Below, piece by piece: positions 50,076-60,118 of a stretch of DNA of 64,000 bases. The notes beneath the pieces were generated by a model. It made no database searches. It worked only from the letters and a program-made list of their open reading frames with translations, and was not told the origin of the DNA. The position numbers were made by a program, and so were the translations under genes. The DNA is from Idiomarina sp. GTDB taxonomy: Bacteria; Pseudomonadota; Gammaproteobacteria; Enterobacterales; Alteromonadaceae. The DNA lies in assembly GCA_020831965.1 (NCBI GenBank), contig JAFIFP010000007.1, positions 186,001 through 250,000 of the forward strand. Direction: 5' to 3'. Position 1 is the stretch's first letter; every line of letters begins with the position of its first letter.

Positions 50076-51392
50076 TTAGACGCCTTGAAGGTATTTCTCT
50101 GAGCTTTTGCAGACCGTTAGCATGGCGCGCGTTAGGTGTGCCACTTGGTCGGCTGTCATGACGTAGGGTGGCATCACATATAAAAGCTTACCAAATGGAC
50201 GAATCCAGACCCCAAGTCGCACTAATTCGGCTTGTACCGCTGCAACATTCCAAGGCCGTGTCATTTCAATGACTGCAATAGCGCCCAAGATCCGACAATC
50301 TTCGACATTAGGCATGTGTTTCGCGTCTGCTAATCCGTCACGAAGCCATTGATTCAATTGTGGGACCTGAATTTGCCAATGGTTTTCTTGCACTAACGTT
50401 AAGCTGGCGTTGGCGACAGCGCAGGCTAATGGGTTCCCCATAAAGGTAGGGCCGTGCATTAAGCTACCTCCTCCCGGACCTGCTCCAATGGTCTCTGCTA
50501 CTCGACGAGTAGTGAGCGTTGCTGCCAAAGTCATGTATCCACCCGTTAATGCTTTACCAAGGCACAAGATATCTGGAGTGATTGCCGCGTGTTCGCAAGC
50601 AAAGAGTTTTCCGGTGCGACCAAAGCCAGTCGCTATTTCATCGGCGATAAGCAAAACATCATAAGTGTCGGCAAGTTGACGAACTGTTTTCAGATAGTTC
50701 GGATGGTAAAACCGCATTCCGCCGGCACCTTGCACGATGGGTTCGAGAATAATTGCGGCAATAGACTGGTGATGCTCCGCAAATAAAGCCTCTAGGGCAA
50801 GGGTATCCGAAGGATCCCAAGGCTCGTCTGGGCGGGTCATAGGTGCAGGAGCGAACAAATGTTCAGGCAATACGGAGCGAAAGAGTTCATGCATACCATT
50901 AACGGGATCGCAGACTGACATCGCAGCAAAGGTATCGCCATGGTAGCCCTGGCGAATGGTGATTAACTTCGAACGTTGAGCTTGTCCACGACTTACTTGA
51001 AACTGCAACGCCATTTTTATCGCTACTTCGACGGCGATCGAGCCTGAGTCAGCGAGGAATACAGCATCAAGTGGCGCTGGCGTCATTGCAAGCAGCTGAC
51101 GTGCAACAGCCACCGCTGGTGGATGTGTGATTCCACCAAACATGACATGGCTCATTTGCTCAATTTGACTATGTGCGGCGGCATTGAGCTTTGGATGATT
51201 GTAGCCATGAATAGCAGACCACCAACTGGCCATACCATCGATTAAGTGCTCGCCAGTCTCTAAGACCAGTTCACAACCCTCTGCCCGCACGACAGGGTAA
51301 GTGGGTAGGGGGTTTGTCAGTGATGTATAAGGATGCCAAATGTGTTCGCGGTCGAATGCCAGATCATGTTCAATTGATTGAAATTTAATCAT
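50076..51392 (-). CDS. bioA: Adenosylmethionine-8-amino-7-oxononanoate aminotransferase
   Basis: 438 residues, class III PLP aminotransferase. The N-terminal [24 protein letters not shown], and PLP-lysine [16 protein letters not shown] are diagnostic, together with [14 protein letters not shown]. It makes diaminopelargonate in biotin synthesis. It is divergent from bioBFCD across a 101-bp gap, as in E. coli. The start lies at the edge of the shared control region. Confidence 0.96.
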   Translation of the reverse strand: MIKFQSIEHDLAFDREHIWHPYTSLTNPLPTYPVVRAEGCELVLETGEHLIDGMASWWSAIHGYNHPKLNAAAHSQIEQMSHVMFGGITHPPAVAVARQLLAMTPAPLDAVFLADSGSIAVEVAIKMALQFQVSRGQAQRSKLITIRQGYHGDTFAAMSVCDPVNGMHELFRSVLPEHLFAPAPMTRPDEPWDPSDTLALEALFAEHHQSIAAIILEPIVQGAGGMRFYHPNYLKTVRQLADTYDVLLIADEIATGFGRTGKLFACEHAAITPDILCLGKALTGGYMTLAATLTTRRVAETIGAGPGGGSLMHGPTFMGNPLACAVANASLTLVQENHWQIQVPQLNQWLRDGLADAKHMPNVEDCRILGAIAVIEMTRPWNVAAVQAELVRLGVWIRPFGKLLYVMPPYVMTADQVAHLTRAMLTVCKSSEKYLQGV

Positions 51393-51446
51393 TCGTAAAT
51401 ATTTTTAGATTGATTGTGTTGACAGTTTATCTGGCGCGTTTATTCT
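51393..51446. promoter_or_regulatory. Divergent bio control region: bioB promoter and candidate BirA operator
   Basis: On the plus strand TTGACA (51419-51424), a 16-bp spacer and TATTCT (51441-51446) form a sigma-70 promoter for bioB. A BirA-like imperfect palindrome covers 51393-51401 and 51417-51425 with a 15-bp gap; each half matches the reported TTGTAAACC / GGTTTACAA halves at about 6 of 9. It overlaps the -35, as expected for biotin-dependent repression. The promoter is more certain than the operator. Confidence 0.5.
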
Positions 51447-51493
51447 GGTCGAGTTTTTACATCATGAATTGTCGATTCCAAATGGGAACCTCC

Positions 51494-52576
51494 ATGACTA
51501 CATCATCTGAACGTTGGTCTAAGCAGGCCATTGAAGCATTGTTTGCACTGCCCTTTAATGACCTCTTGTTTCGCGCACATTCGACGCATCGCGAGCACTT
51601 TTCGCCGAATGAAGTACAAGTGTCGACGTTATTGTCGATTAAAACGGGGGCATGTCCCGAAGACTGCAAATACTGTCCGCAGAGTGCGCGATATGATACC
51701 GGGCTTGAGAAAGAGCAGTTGATGGAGGTCGAGCAGGTTCTCGAGCAAGCGAAACGAGCGCAAACCACAGGCGCATCCCGTTTCTGTATGGGAGCAGCAT
51801 GGCGAAACCCTAAGGAGCGTGATATTCCAAAGCTAGTTGCCATGATTCGTGGAGTGCGCGATCTCGGTCTTGAAACTTGCATGACCTTAGGCATGCTGTC
51901 GGAAGAACAAGCTAAAGTTCTCAGTGAGGCCGGTTTGGATTACTACAACCATAACCTTGATACTTCGCCCGAGTTCTATGGCGACATTATTACAACTCGC
52001 ACCTATCAGCAGCGCTTAGATACATTGCAGAATGTCCGTGATAGCGGCATGAAGATCTGTTCAGGCGGCATTGTCGGTATGGGCGAGGGCGTCACTGACC
52101 GTGCTGGCCTTTTGCATCAGCTCGCAAACTTAGAGCAACCGCCCGAGAGTGTGCCTATCAACATGTTGGTCAAAGTCAGCGGTACTCCGATGGCTGACTT
52201 AGAAGATCTCGATCCATTTGAGTTTGTCCGCACAATTGCGGTTGCTCGAATTATTATGCCTGGCTCACATGTGCGCTTGTCCGCCGGACGAGAAACCATG
52301 AGCGATGAGCTTCAGGCGTTGTGCTTCTTTGCCGGAGCCAACTCAATTTTCTACGGCGAGAAACTTCTGACGACTGCGAATCCTGTGGCTGATGCGGATA
52401 TGAAACTCTTTGCCCGACTTGGTATTTCACCAGAGCGTCGCGAAGTGACAGAAACTCCTGAAGCACAGGAGCTTGCTGAGTTAGATCGGGCGATTGCCGC
52501 GCATGAGCCTGAACCTCTGTTTTATGATGCAACGGCTCATGACGCGACTGAGCGTTCGCAGCGAATTCAAGCTTAA
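51494..52576 (+). CDS. bioB: Biotin synthase
   Basis: 360 residues, radical SAM enzyme. [11 protein letters not shown] gives the three [4Fe-4S] cysteines; [19 protein letters not shown] and the cluster-ligand region LSAGRETMS follow. BioB inserts sulfur into dethiobiotin. The ATG at 51494 is the best start: the sequence before it in the open frame covers the promoter. It overlaps bioF by one base. Confidence 0.97.
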   Translation: MTTSSERWSKQAIEALFALPFNDLLFRAHSTHREHFSPNEVQVSTLLSIKTGACPEDCKYCPQSARYDTGLEKEQLMEVEQVLEQAKRAQTTGASRFCMGAAWRNPKERDIPKLVAMIRGVRDLGLETCMTLGMLSEEQAKVLSEAGLDYYNHNLDTSPEFYGDIITTRTYQQRLDTLQNVRDSGMKICSGGIVGMGEGVTDRAGLLHQLANLEQPPESVPINMLVKVSGTPMADLEDLDPFEFVRTIAVARIIMPGSHVRLSAGRETMSDELQALCFFAGANSIFYGEKLLTTANPVADADMKLFARLGISPERREVTETPEAQELAELDRAIAAHEPEPLFYDATAHDATERSQRIQA

Positions 52577-53727
52577 TGACGCCAGATACCTTTATTCGTA
52601 ATGAATTAGCTTTGCGTGAGAAGCAGGGGCTGCTGCGTGCTCGACGTATCAGTGGCACACCTATGCGCGCTAATTTCTCCTCGAATGACTATCTGGCGCT
52701 GAGCACTGATGAGGCGGTTATTGCTGCATTTCGCGAAGCCCTCCAGCGTTATGGGGCGGGTTCAACAGGCAGCCCGTTAACTGCCGGTTATCATCATGCG
52801 CATCAAGTGCTTGAGGAGGCGCTCGCTGACTATCTCGGAGTTGAGGCCGTGCTTTTGTTCTCCAGTGGTTATGCAGCGAATAGTGGGGCATTGAATGTTT
52901 TACGGCGGATCGGGTATACGCCAATTCTGGACAAGCTCTGTCACGCGTCACTATACGAAGGTGCTGGCGATAAGCCATTGCGTTATCGGCATAATGACCT
53001 AGACCACCTTACAGATCAGCTTATAGGGCTTCCCGATAATCAAGATGTCGTTGTAGTGACTGAAAGCGTGTTTAGCATGGACGGCGACCAATGGGACGGC
53101 ACTGGCCTTCATGCATTGTGCGACAAAATGGATACTGTAAGGACTGGCGCCACGCATATCTTTCTTGACCATGCGCATGGCCTAGGAGTGACCGAGGTCG
53201 TTACGCCTTCCAATCAAATTAAGCTCCAGACCGGCACTTTTGGCAAGGCGCTTGGCAATGGTGGTGCGTATGTTGCCGGTGATCAGGATTGGATCGATTA
53301 CTTGCAGCAGCAATGTCGCCACTACATTTATAGTACGGCCTTCGGTCCGGCGCAGGCGGCTGCCATTCATCGAGCGTTGCAGGTTATTGTAAAGGAGCCA
53401 GAACGTCGAACGATGTTACGCGAGTACGTAGACTATTTTCGCCAAGGTGCTGAGTCACTCGGGCTTAGACTCGCCCCGTCACAAACACCGATTCAGCCAC
53501 TACTTGTTGGCGATAGTGGGTTAGCAATGCGGTTAAGTGAAGCACTGCGCCAGAAAGGCATTGTGTGTGTCGCCATTCGTCCACCGACAGTGCCACCGGG
53601 AACTGCAAGGCTCCGTTTTACGGTGACACTACATCACGATCACGCAGCGATAGATCATCTCTTCAGTGCGCTGCAGGAAGTATTGCAGCAGGATCCAGAG
53701 TTGGCGGAGGTGTGTTGTGCAGCATAA
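52576..53727 (+). CDS. bioF: 8-amino-7-oxononanoate synthase
   Basis: 383 residues of the alpha-oxoamine synthase family. FSSNDYLALS, GAGSTGSPLTAGYH, SVFSMDGD, and the PLP-lysine motif TGTFGKALGNGGAYV are present. BioF condenses pimeloyl-ACP (or CoA) with alanine. The start overlaps the bioB stop (TAATG), and the 3' end overlaps bioC by 11 bp, so translation is coupled throughout. Confidence 0.96.
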   Translation: MTPDTFIRNELALREKQGLLRARRISGTPMRANFSSNDYLALSTDEAVIAAFREALQRYGAGSTGSPLTAGYHHAHQVLEEALADYLGVEAVLLFSSGYAANSGALNVLRRIGYTPILDKLCHASLYEGAGDKPLRYRHNDLDHLTDQLIGLPDNQDVVVVTESVFSMDGDQWDGTGLHALCDKMDTVRTGATHIFLDHAHGLGVTEVVTPSNQIKLQTGTFGKALGNGGAYVAGDQDWIDYLQQQCRHYIYSTAFGPAQAAAIHRALQVIVKEPERRTMLREYVDYFRQGAESLGLRLAPSQTPIQPLLVGDSGLAMRLSEALRQKGIVCVAIRPPTVPPGTARLRFTVTLHHDHAAIDHLFSALQEVLQQDPELAEVCCAA

Positions 53728-54511
53728 AGAGCGTGTCAAAGTCGCTTTTGATAAGGCAGCTGAAGCCTATCAGAGTCGCTGCTATGTGACTGAATCGCGG
53801 CATCAAAGTTTGCAGCAACAAGCCGCTCAGCTGCTATTTCAAGAGCTCCAGACTCACAAACTGGGTCATCATATTGTTGACCTAGGCTGTGGGCCTGGAG
53901 TGCATGCGCCGCGGCTTGCGCCTCACTCCGTGCGCTACACCGGTATTGATATCGCACCTAACATGATTCAGGTTGCGGCTTCGCGAATGCCCGATCTCGA
54001 CTGGCTTGTTGGGGACGCAGAGGCCTTGCCCCTCGCGCAACGTTGTTGCAGTAGTGTCTTCTCTAATCTGGCATTGCAGTGGTGTATTTCTCCTCAAGTT
54101 GTCGCTGACGAACTCAATCGGATATTGTTACCTTCGGGAAGGCTTTGGTTATCGACGCTCGTTGAGGGCAGTCTATGGCCATTGAATGAATTATACGAAC
54201 AGGGCTTACTCAGCGCGGTAAACCAATATCCTACTAAGGATATTTGGCAGCATGCGCTAGTAGAGGCGGGCTTCCGTGTTGAAACCGTCGCGGTATATGA
54301 GGTGACGACTTGGCACGGATCGGCACAGGCTGCGTTACACAGTATGAAAGACGTGGGCGCTAGTGTTTCGACTGAGCGCAATGTTGAGGTAGGGATGCGC
54401 GGAAAACAATGGCTTCAGAGCTTGTGTAAAGCATATGAAAGGTATCAGCAACCCTCTGGTATGCCTTTGAAATATAACGTCCTCGTTTTATCCGCTTGCA
54501 AACGTGAGTGA
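53717..54511 (+). CDS. bioC: Malonyl-ACP O-methyltransferase
   Basis: 264 residues, SAM methyltransferase. KERVKVAFDKAAEAYQSRC is the BioC N-terminus, then the SAM motif IVDLGCGPGVHAPRLA and a YTGIDIAPNMI block. It methylates malonyl-ACP to disguise it for pimelate chain synthesis. I start it at the GTG at 53717 because GGAGG lies 6 bp upstream; the longer open frame in bioF does not match the family. No bioH is present in the window. Confidence 0.93.
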   Translation: MQHKERVKVAFDKAAEAYQSRCYVTESRHQSLQQQAAQLLFQELQTHKLGHHIVDLGCGPGVHAPRLAPHSVRYTGIDIAPNMIQVAASRMPDLDWLVGDAEALPLAQRCCSSVFSNLALQWCISPQVVADELNRILLPSGRLWLSTLVEGSLWPLNELYEQGLLSAVNQYPTKDIWQHALVEAGFRVETVAVYEVTTWHGSAQAALHSMKDVGASVSTERNVEVGMRGKQWLQSLCKAYERYQQPSGMPLKYNVLVLSACKRE

Positions 54512-54520
54512 TATTAAGTC

Positions 54521-55204
54521 ATGTCAAAGTGCTTTTTTGTAACAGGTACAGATACTGAAGTGGGAAAAACAAAGGTGTCTACCTTATTGATGCAATCCTT
54601 GGCGTCTCGGGCAAGCGTGACTGGCTTTAAGCCAGTGGCAGCGGGGTGTGAGCTAATCGAAGGCCGACTGCAAAATGAAGATGCATTAGCGTTAATGAAA
54701 GCAAGTAATCTTGCAATGGATTACGAACAGGTTAACCCCATTGCCTTGCAACCACCTATTGCTCCGCATATTGCAGCAGCAGAAGCTCGAATAAAATTAT
54801 CAATTCAGCAACTCAGTGAACTGTGGGCTAACTATCCGAAAAGCGCCGACTATTGTTTGATTGAAGGTGCAGGAGGATGGTGTCTTCCATTGAATGACAG
54901 AGAGTGGATGTCAGATTGGGTAGTACAAGAAAGTTTTCCTGTCTTACTTGTTGTTGGCATGCGGTTAGGTTGTTTAAACCATGCGTTATTGACCTATCGA
55001 GAGTTAAAGCGCGCTAAGGTTCAAGTTGTAGGTTGGGTTGCTAATCAATGCCAACCGGAGCCTATGAGTCGATATCAAGAGAATTTAGAGTATTTGAAGG
55101 CGCAACTGGCTGCGCCATTAATTGCTGAAGTACCATTCTTTGCGCAACCTCATGACGAAGAACGGTGGCTGCGAGATACAGGGTTTGGCCCATTGGCCTT
55201 CTAG
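54521..55204 (+). CDS. bioD: Dethiobiotin synthetase
   Basis: 227 residues. The P-loop GTDTEVGKTKVS at the N-terminus, then GFKPVAAGCE and the IEGAGGWCLPL motif. It closes the ureido ring using CO2 and ATP. It follows bioC after 9 bp and completes the bioBFCD operon. It converges with pepE after 19 bp with no visible terminator. Confidence 0.95.
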   Translation: MSKCFFVTGTDTEVGKTKVSTLLMQSLASRASVTGFKPVAAGCELIEGRLQNEDALALMKASNLAMDYEQVNPIALQPPIAPHIAAAEARIKLSIQQLSELWANYPKSADYCLIEGAGGWCLPLNDREWMSDWVVQESFPVLLVVGMRLGCLNHALLTYRELKRAKVQVVGWVANQCQPEPMSRYQENLEYLKAQLAAPLIAEVPFFAQPHDEERWLRDTGFGPLAF

Positions 55205-55223
55205 GGCGTTTGGGCTAAGCGAA

Positions 55224-55922
55224 TTACAGCCATTGAGAGCAGTCTTTCCCGGCCTTTAGTGGAAGTCGTTTCCCACCATGGAATATCACGCCATCTTGGT
55301 CCCCGAGCAGTGCCATATGTTTCCCTGTTACACGTAATGCGGTGCCTTCCGGAATAGCTAATACGGGTGTATGGCTGTCAACACACATGAACTCTTCAAT
55401 GCGTTGGCTACGGGTTTCACCCATATGGCCCGGTGGTATAGCATCTGTAAAATGCGGATTTAATTGAAAAGGAACGACATTGAGCGCGTTGAAGGACCGA
55501 GGTTGTACTATCGGCATGTCGTTAGTAGTGCGAATGCTCGTGCCAAGAATATTTGATCCTGCACTCCAGCCTGCATAGGGCAACCCAGCTAAGATGCGTT
55601 GGCGCAATGGGTCCAGCAAACCGAACTCATAGAGTTTGTGAAGCAGCATGAAGGTGTTGCCACCGCCTACGGCGATGGCTTGTGCTTGCTCAATCGCTGC
55701 CTGAGGACTGCTAAATTCATGGATACCAAACACTTTTACGCCTGCGCTCGCCAAAGCACCCGCGACGCGGGCGGTGTATTCATCAGCATCTAGGGTCACG
55801 CCAGCATAAGGAATAAAAACAACGTCTCGTCCAGCAAAATGATTTGCGAGCCACTGGCGACCATGCGCAAGATAATCAGGGTTGGCGGCACGAGAGCTGC
55901 TCATCATTAATAAGTTTCGCAT
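55224..55922 (-). CDS. pepE: Dipeptidase E (aspartyl dipeptidase)
   Basis: 232 residues of peptidase family S51. The nucleophile serine is in PYAGWSAGSNILG; AVGGGNTFMLLHKLYE and LNPHFTDAIPPGHMGETR are family blocks. PepE cuts dipeptides with N-terminal Asp in the cytoplasm, which links loosely with the asparaginases in this window. Length and motifs match E. coli and Salmonella PepE (229). Confidence 0.94.
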   Translation of the reverse strand: MRNLLMMSSSRAANPDYLAHGRQWLANHFAGRDVVFIPYAGVTLDADEYTARVAGALASAGVKVFGIHEFSSPQAAIEQAQAIAVGGGNTFMLLHKLYEFGLLDPLRQRILAGLPYAGWSAGSNILGTSIRTTNDMPIVQPRSFNALNVVPFQLNPHFTDAIPPGHMGETRSQRIEEFMCVDSHTPVLAIPEGTALRVTGKHMALLGDQDGVIFHGGKRLPLKAGKDCSQWL

Positions 55923-56093
55923 GGCGGACCGTTCTCCTTAGTATATTCCATTACTTTGTGAATCAATCGTATTGATGAAGCTATTGTCGACAAAATAGTG
56001 CGGCATTCGTGCTGCGTTAGCGTACTAAAACTGCCACAAAGTGCCGTGGCGATTAGCTTAACCTGTGCGTATCGATGAATCAAAGGCCATGTG

Positions 56094-56123
56094 CTTGAAC
56101 TGAATTGGCATAATCCCCATATA
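56094..56123 (+). promoter_or_regulatory. Sigma-32 heat-shock promoter of htpX
   Basis: CTTGAA (56094-56099), a 15-bp spacer, and CCCCATATA (56115-56123): this matches the sigma-32 consensus (CTTGAA, 13-17 bp, CCCCATnT) at all core positions. The start would be about 30 bases before the htpX ATG. htpX is a known sigma-32 target in E. coli. Confidence 0.88.
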
Positions 56124-56160
56124 AAGAGGGAGTTCGGGTCTTTAACTGAGAGATGTAGAG

Positions 56161-57039
56161 ATGAAACGTATTGCGTTATTACTGGCTACCAACCTAGCCA
56201 TTTTGGTTGTGTTCAGTATTGTTCTAAATATTCTCATGACAGTGTTTGGTGTGCAGCTGGATAACACGCAAACACTATTATTGTTTGCTGCTATGTTCGG
56301 TTTTGGTGGCGCATTCATTTCCTTGTCAATTTCGAAATGGATGGCAAAGCGCTCTACGGGTGCTCAAGTCATTACTCAACCGCGTAATGACACTGAACGC
56401 TGGTTAATGTCGACTGTTGAAGGTCAGGCACGACGAGCCGGCATTAAGATGCCGGAGGTCGCGATCTATAATTCGCCGGAGCCGAATGCATTTGCTACGG
56501 GTCCCAGTCGCAATAATTCCTTAGTAGCAGTCTCCACTGGGCTGCTTCAGTCAATGAATAAAGACGAAGTAGAGGCAGTTCTTGCGCATGAAGTAAGTCA
56601 CGTGGCAAACGGCGATATGGTCACCATGACTTTGATTCAAGGTGTGGTAAATACCTTCGTGATCTTCTTAGCGCGACTCTTGGCTGGCGTGGTGAACAAC
56701 GCGTTAAGCGGCAATCGCCAGAGAGGCGGCCGCGGTGGTTTTGCCTATTATGGACTCGTCATCTTATTCGAGATCCTGTTTGGCTTTTTAGCCAGCATTG
56801 TTGTGATGTATTTCTCTCGTCAGCGCGAGTATCGAGCAGACGCAGGGGCAGCACGATTAGTTGGGGCTCCGAAAATGATCGCAGCGTTGAACCGATTAAA
56901 GCAAGGGCGCGAATCACAACTCGACGGTTCGCTCGCAGCTTTCGGCATTAAAGGTGGTAAAAAGCCTGCAAGTGAACTGTTGCTGACGCATCCGCCGCTA
57001 GACAAGCGTATCGCAGCATTGCAACAAGGTCGCTTCTGA
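56161..57039 (+). CDS. htpX: Membrane zinc metalloprotease HtpX
   Basis: 292 residues of family M48. Two N-terminal transmembrane helices, the zinc motif HEVSH (in [13 protein letters not shown]), two further membrane segments and the third ligand in [11 protein letters not shown] are visible. HtpX removes damaged inner-membrane proteins, overlapping with FtsH. The heat-shock promoter in front and the one-base overlap with the next gene are notable. Confidence 0.97.
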   Translation: MKRIALLLATNLAILVVFSIVLNILMTVFGVQLDNTQTLLLFAAMFGFGGAFISLSISKWMAKRSTGAQVITQPRNDTERWLMSTVEGQARRAGIKMPEVAIYNSPEPNAFATGPSRNNSLVAVSTGLLQSMNKDEVEAVLAHEVSHVANGDMVTMTLIQGVVNTFVIFLARLLAGVVNNALSGNRQRGGRGGFAYYGLVILFEILFGFLASIVVMYFSRQREYRADAGAARLVGAPKMIAALNRLKQGRESQLDGSLAAFGIKGGKKPASELLLTHPPLDKRIAALQQGRF

Positions 57040-57677
57040 TGAATCTGGACCTAAGTTCTCACAACGCGAGCGCTATCTACCACTTAATGACGCAAACGGT
57101 ATTACCGCGGCCAATCGCTTGGGTACTCACCGAGCATACGGATGGTCATCATAATCTTGCACCCTTCTCTTATTTTACTGCGGTATCGAGTGAACCTCCG
57201 TTACTGATGTTTTCAGTCGGCGAAAAGTCGCCGGGGGAAGCTAAGGATACCCGCGCTAATTTGCTAGTGAATCCTTATTGTGTGATTCATATTCCAAGCA
57301 GTAGGCATGCAGAGGCTGTGACCGAATCATCACGGACCTTACCGGCCTCGGAATCAGAACTGGCAAATCTGAATCTAGACCTGGTTGAGTTTGAGTACTT
57401 TCCTCTACCTCGAATTCGCGACGTGGCCGTGGCGTTCGGGTGTCGTTTACACAGTACGCAGCAAGTGCAGGGTGCACCCCAGCTGCTCGTGTTCGTGGAA
57501 ATTGAGCGTGTCTTTTTAGCAGATGATGTTGTTGAGCTTGTCCAACAAACCAGAGCCGACGGAGCTATATCGGCACGTTATAACATAGATGCAGTGCGTA
57601 TCGATCCATTAGCGCGACTCGGCGGTATCCAATATGGGACCTTAGGCGCTATTAAGTCAGTTCCTAGGCCAAAGTAG
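57039..57677 (+). CDS. Flavin reductase-like domain protein (DIM6/NTAB family)
   Basis: 212 residues. IYHLMTQTVLPRPIAWVLTE, APFSYFTAVSSEPPLLMFS and DTRANLL are typical of FMN-binding split-barrel flavin reductases. The reductase partner and substrate cannot be told. It starts one base inside the htpX stop, so it may be expressed from the heat-shock promoter too. After its stop there is an 8-bp stem (57676-57697) with no T-run. Confidence 0.82.
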   Translation: MNLDLSSHNASAIYHLMTQTVLPRPIAWVLTEHTDGHHNLAPFSYFTAVSSEPPLLMFSVGEKSPGEAKDTRANLLVNPYCVIHIPSSRHAEAVTESSRTLPASESELANLNLDLVEFEYFPLPRIRDVAVAFGCRLHSTQQVQGAPQLLVFVEIERVFLADDVVELVQQTRADGAISARYNIDAVRIDPLARLGGIQYGTLGAIKSVPRPK

Positions 57678-57789
57678 GCGCGACTTTTCGTTGCGCCAGC
57701 TCGGCCCATTTAGTAATTTAGTAGCTTAAGTTTCGTCATCGGTTCTACCGGTGTTTCATTTGGAAAGTAGCAGTCAATTGAAGGTGACC

Positions 57790-59154
57790 ATGACAGAGTG
57801 GAGTGCGAGTAGCTGGAGACAGTTTCCGATTCAGCAACAACCGGAATACGCCGATCTAGCCCAATTAAAAAGTATTGAAAGTCAGTTAAAGACCTTTCCT
57901 CCGTTGGTATTTGCAGAAGAGATCCGCCGGCTCGAACAGCATCTGGGCGAGGTGTGTCATGGTAAGGGATTCCTATTGCAAGGTGGCGATTGCGCCGAAT
58001 CCTTCAGCGATTTCACTGCCCCTAAAATACGCGATACTTTTAAAGTTATTTTGCAGATGGCGATTGTGTTGACGTTCGCTGGTTCTTGCCCAGTAACAAA
58101 AGTAGCTCGCATGGCCGGTCAATATGCGAAGCCTCGCTCCAGTGGTATGGAAACCGTCAACGGCGTTACTTTACCTTCTTATCGCGGCGATATTATTAAT
58201 GGTGCTGCATTTACACCTGAAGCGCGAGTTCCCGATCCACAGCGCATGTTAACGGCATATCACCACTCTGCGGCCAGCCTAAACTTATTGCGTGCCTTCG
58301 CGCAGGGTGGTTTTGCTGACCTTCATAAAGTACATAAATGGAATATGAGTTTTATTGCTGCCAATCCACTAAAAGAGAAATACCAGGAGTTGGCGGGGAA
58401 AATTGAGGATGCACTGCACTTTATGGAAGTGCTTGGTATTACAGCAGAAACTCACCCGACTATTCATGAAACTGAATTGTTTACGTCACATGAAGCCTTG
58501 TTACTACCCTATGAAGAGGCACTGACCCGCACAGATAGTCTTACTGGTATGCCATACAACTGTTCAGCGCATATGGTGTGGATGGGGGAGCGCACGAGAC
58601 AATTAGACCATGCTCATATGGAGTTTTTCCGCGGTATTAATAATCCTGTGGGCGTTAAGATTGGGCCGAATACACAGCCAGATGATGTGATTGCGCTGAT
58701 TGATGCTTTGAATCCAAAAAATAAAGCAGGGCGCTTAACCTTTATCACGCGGATGGGAGCAGACAACCTTGCTGAACGTTTACCAAAGTTGATTCGCCGA
58801 GTTCAAGAAGAGGGGCGAAATGTGGTATGGTCCAGCGATCCGATGCATGGCAATACTGTAAAAACGGACAATGGATTTAAAACGAGAGATTTCTCTTCTA
58901 TTGTACGTGAGCTTGAACAGTTCTTTGCGATTCATCAAGCCGAAGGCTCTTATGCTGGCGGTATTCACCTAGAAATGACAGGTGAAGATGTGACGGAATG
59001 CACTGGTGGTGCATACGCTATTTCTGAATCAGACCTTGAGCAACGTTACAAAACGCAGTGCGACCCGCGTTTGAACGCAGACCAAGTACTGGAACTCGCG
59101 TTCTTAGTTTCTGATTCGCTCGCTAAAGCGCGACAGGGCAAGACAAACGCTTAA
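57790..59154 (+). CDS. 3-deoxy-7-phosphoheptulonate synthase, class II
   Basis: 454 residues of the plant-type DAHP synthase family. [17 protein letters not shown] at the start, [27 protein letters not shown], and GKGKR-free C-terminal [13 protein letters not shown] are typical. It condenses PEP with erythrose 4-phosphate, the first shikimate step feeding aroA elsewhere in the window. E. coli uses the unrelated class I enzymes. The ATG at 57790 has an AAGGTG site; an upstream ATG adds 13 residues. Confidence 0.94.
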   Translation: MTEWSASSWRQFPIQQQPEYADLAQLKSIESQLKTFPPLVFAEEIRRLEQHLGEVCHGKGFLLQGGDCAESFSDFTAPKIRDTFKVILQMAIVLTFAGSCPVTKVARMAGQYAKPRSSGMETVNGVTLPSYRGDIINGAAFTPEARVPDPQRMLTAYHHSAASLNLLRAFAQGGFADLHKVHKWNMSFIAANPLKEKYQELAGKIEDALHFMEVLGITAETHPTIHETELFTSHEALLLPYEEALTRTDSLTGMPYNCSAHMVWMGERTRQLDHAHMEFFRGINNPVGVKIGPNTQPDDVIALIDALNPKNKAGRLTFITRMGADNLAERLPKLIRRVQEEGRNVVWSSDPMHGNTVKTDNGFKTRDFSSIVRELEQFFAIHQAEGSYAGGIHLEMTGEDVTECTGGAYAISESDLEQRYKTQCDPRLNADQVLELAFLVSDSLAKARQGKTNA

Positions 59155-59190
59155 CTGTCGAGTAAAATAGACAGCCTGAATTAGATGACT

Positions 59191-59220
59191 GGCGCGCCCA
59201 ATAGGGCGCGCTTCTTTGTT
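59191..59220 (+). terminator. Probable terminator after the DAHP synthase gene
   Basis: An 8-bp GC stem (59192-59199 with 59204-59211) with a 4-nt loop, followed by TTCTTTGTTG. The T-run is interrupted, so efficiency may be moderate. Confidence 0.7.
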
Positions 59221-59235
59221 GTAAGGAGTAACCAC

Positions 59236-60036
59236 ATGTCGATGACCGCTGAGCAGTTTTTCGCAAATTTATGGCAAGACTATATTCAACGTACGCCCTC
59301 GGCTGCCAAGGTACACGCGGTGCTCGGCCAAGGTGGCGAGATCATCAATGATCATGTGGCATTTCGCACTTTCAACCTAGACCCTGTTCGGCTAGAGGTG
59401 TTAGCGAGACACTTTGAGGCGATGGGTTACTTTGAGAATGGTGATTATTTCTTCGAGCAAAAGAAGCTCCGAGCCAAGCACTATGAGCATAGCAATCCAG
59501 AATTGCCAAAAATCTTCCTCAGTGAACTCTTGGTTGAAGAATTCTCTGAGGAACTTCAAGAGTTCGTAAAGGATATCGTTGGGCAAATTCCTGTAAACGC
59601 CTTGCAATCGCCAGAGTTCTTGTATTCGGGAACCCACTGGGAGCTAGACTATAGCCGCTATGAAAAGCTGCTTGCGGAAAGTGAGTATGCTGCTTGGGTT
59701 GGCGCCTTCGGTTTCTGTGCAAATCACTTCACTGTGAGTGTCAATGCGTTACATGATTACGATACCTTGCAAGCGGTAAATCAACAGCTAAAAGACGCGG
59801 GCTTCACACTGAATACATCGGGTGGTGAAATCAAAGGCTCACCAACGGTATTTTTAGAGCAATCTTCTACCATGGCTGATCAGATTGAAGTGGTATTTCA
59901 GGATCGCACAGCGGTTATTCCGAGTTGCTTCTATGAGTTTGCGCGGCGCTATCCATTACCCCATGGTGGCTTGTACACGGGTTTTGTGGCTGCTTCTGCA
60001 GATAAAATCTTTGAGAGCACAAACGCAAAGCGATAA
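59236..60036 (+). CDS. DUF1338 family protein, possible 2-oxoadipate dioxygenase/decarboxylase-like
   Basis: 266 residues. The DUF1338 signature is clear: NDHVAFRTF (metal His and nearby Arg), SGTHWELDYSRY, and GFCANHFTVSVN with the second His. Larger members (HglS/YdcJ) convert 2-oxoadipate to D-2-hydroxyglutarate. This one belongs to the shorter branch, so its reaction is unproven. The ATG at 59236 has an AAGGAG site; upstream frame codons overlap the terminator. The closeness to ydiJ, 3.4 kb away, is suggestive. Confidence 0.8.
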   Translation: MSMTAEQFFANLWQDYIQRTPSAAKVHAVLGQGGEIINDHVAFRTFNLDPVRLEVLARHFEAMGYFENGDYFFEQKKLRAKHYEHSNPELPKIFLSELLVEEFSEELQEFVKDIVGQIPVNALQSPEFLYSGTHWELDYSRYEKLLAESEYAAWVGAFGFCANHFTVSVNALHDYDTLQAVNQQLKDAGFTLNTSGGEIKGSPTVFLEQSSTMADQIEVVFQDRTAVIPSCFYEFARRYPLPHGGLYTGFVAASADKIFESTNAKR

Positions 60037-60057
60037 GTTTTGATGCCTCAAATAAGA

Positions 60058-60092
60058 AAGCGACGCCGTTAATCAACGTGCGTCGCTTTTTT
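60058..60092 (+). terminator. Terminator after the DUF1338 gene
   Basis: A 10-bp perfect stem (AAAGCGACGC with GCGTCGCTTT) enclosing an inner cgtt/aacg helix, followed by seven T. It lies between convergent genes. Confidence 0.92.
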
Positions 60093-60118
60093 TATGTTTA
60101 CACTTACCAGTCAGCTAA

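Noticed and set aside
57678-57789. TyrR or TrpR operator before the DAHP synthase gene
   Set aside because: TTAGTA-rich sequence is present but does not form the palindromes expected for either regulator.
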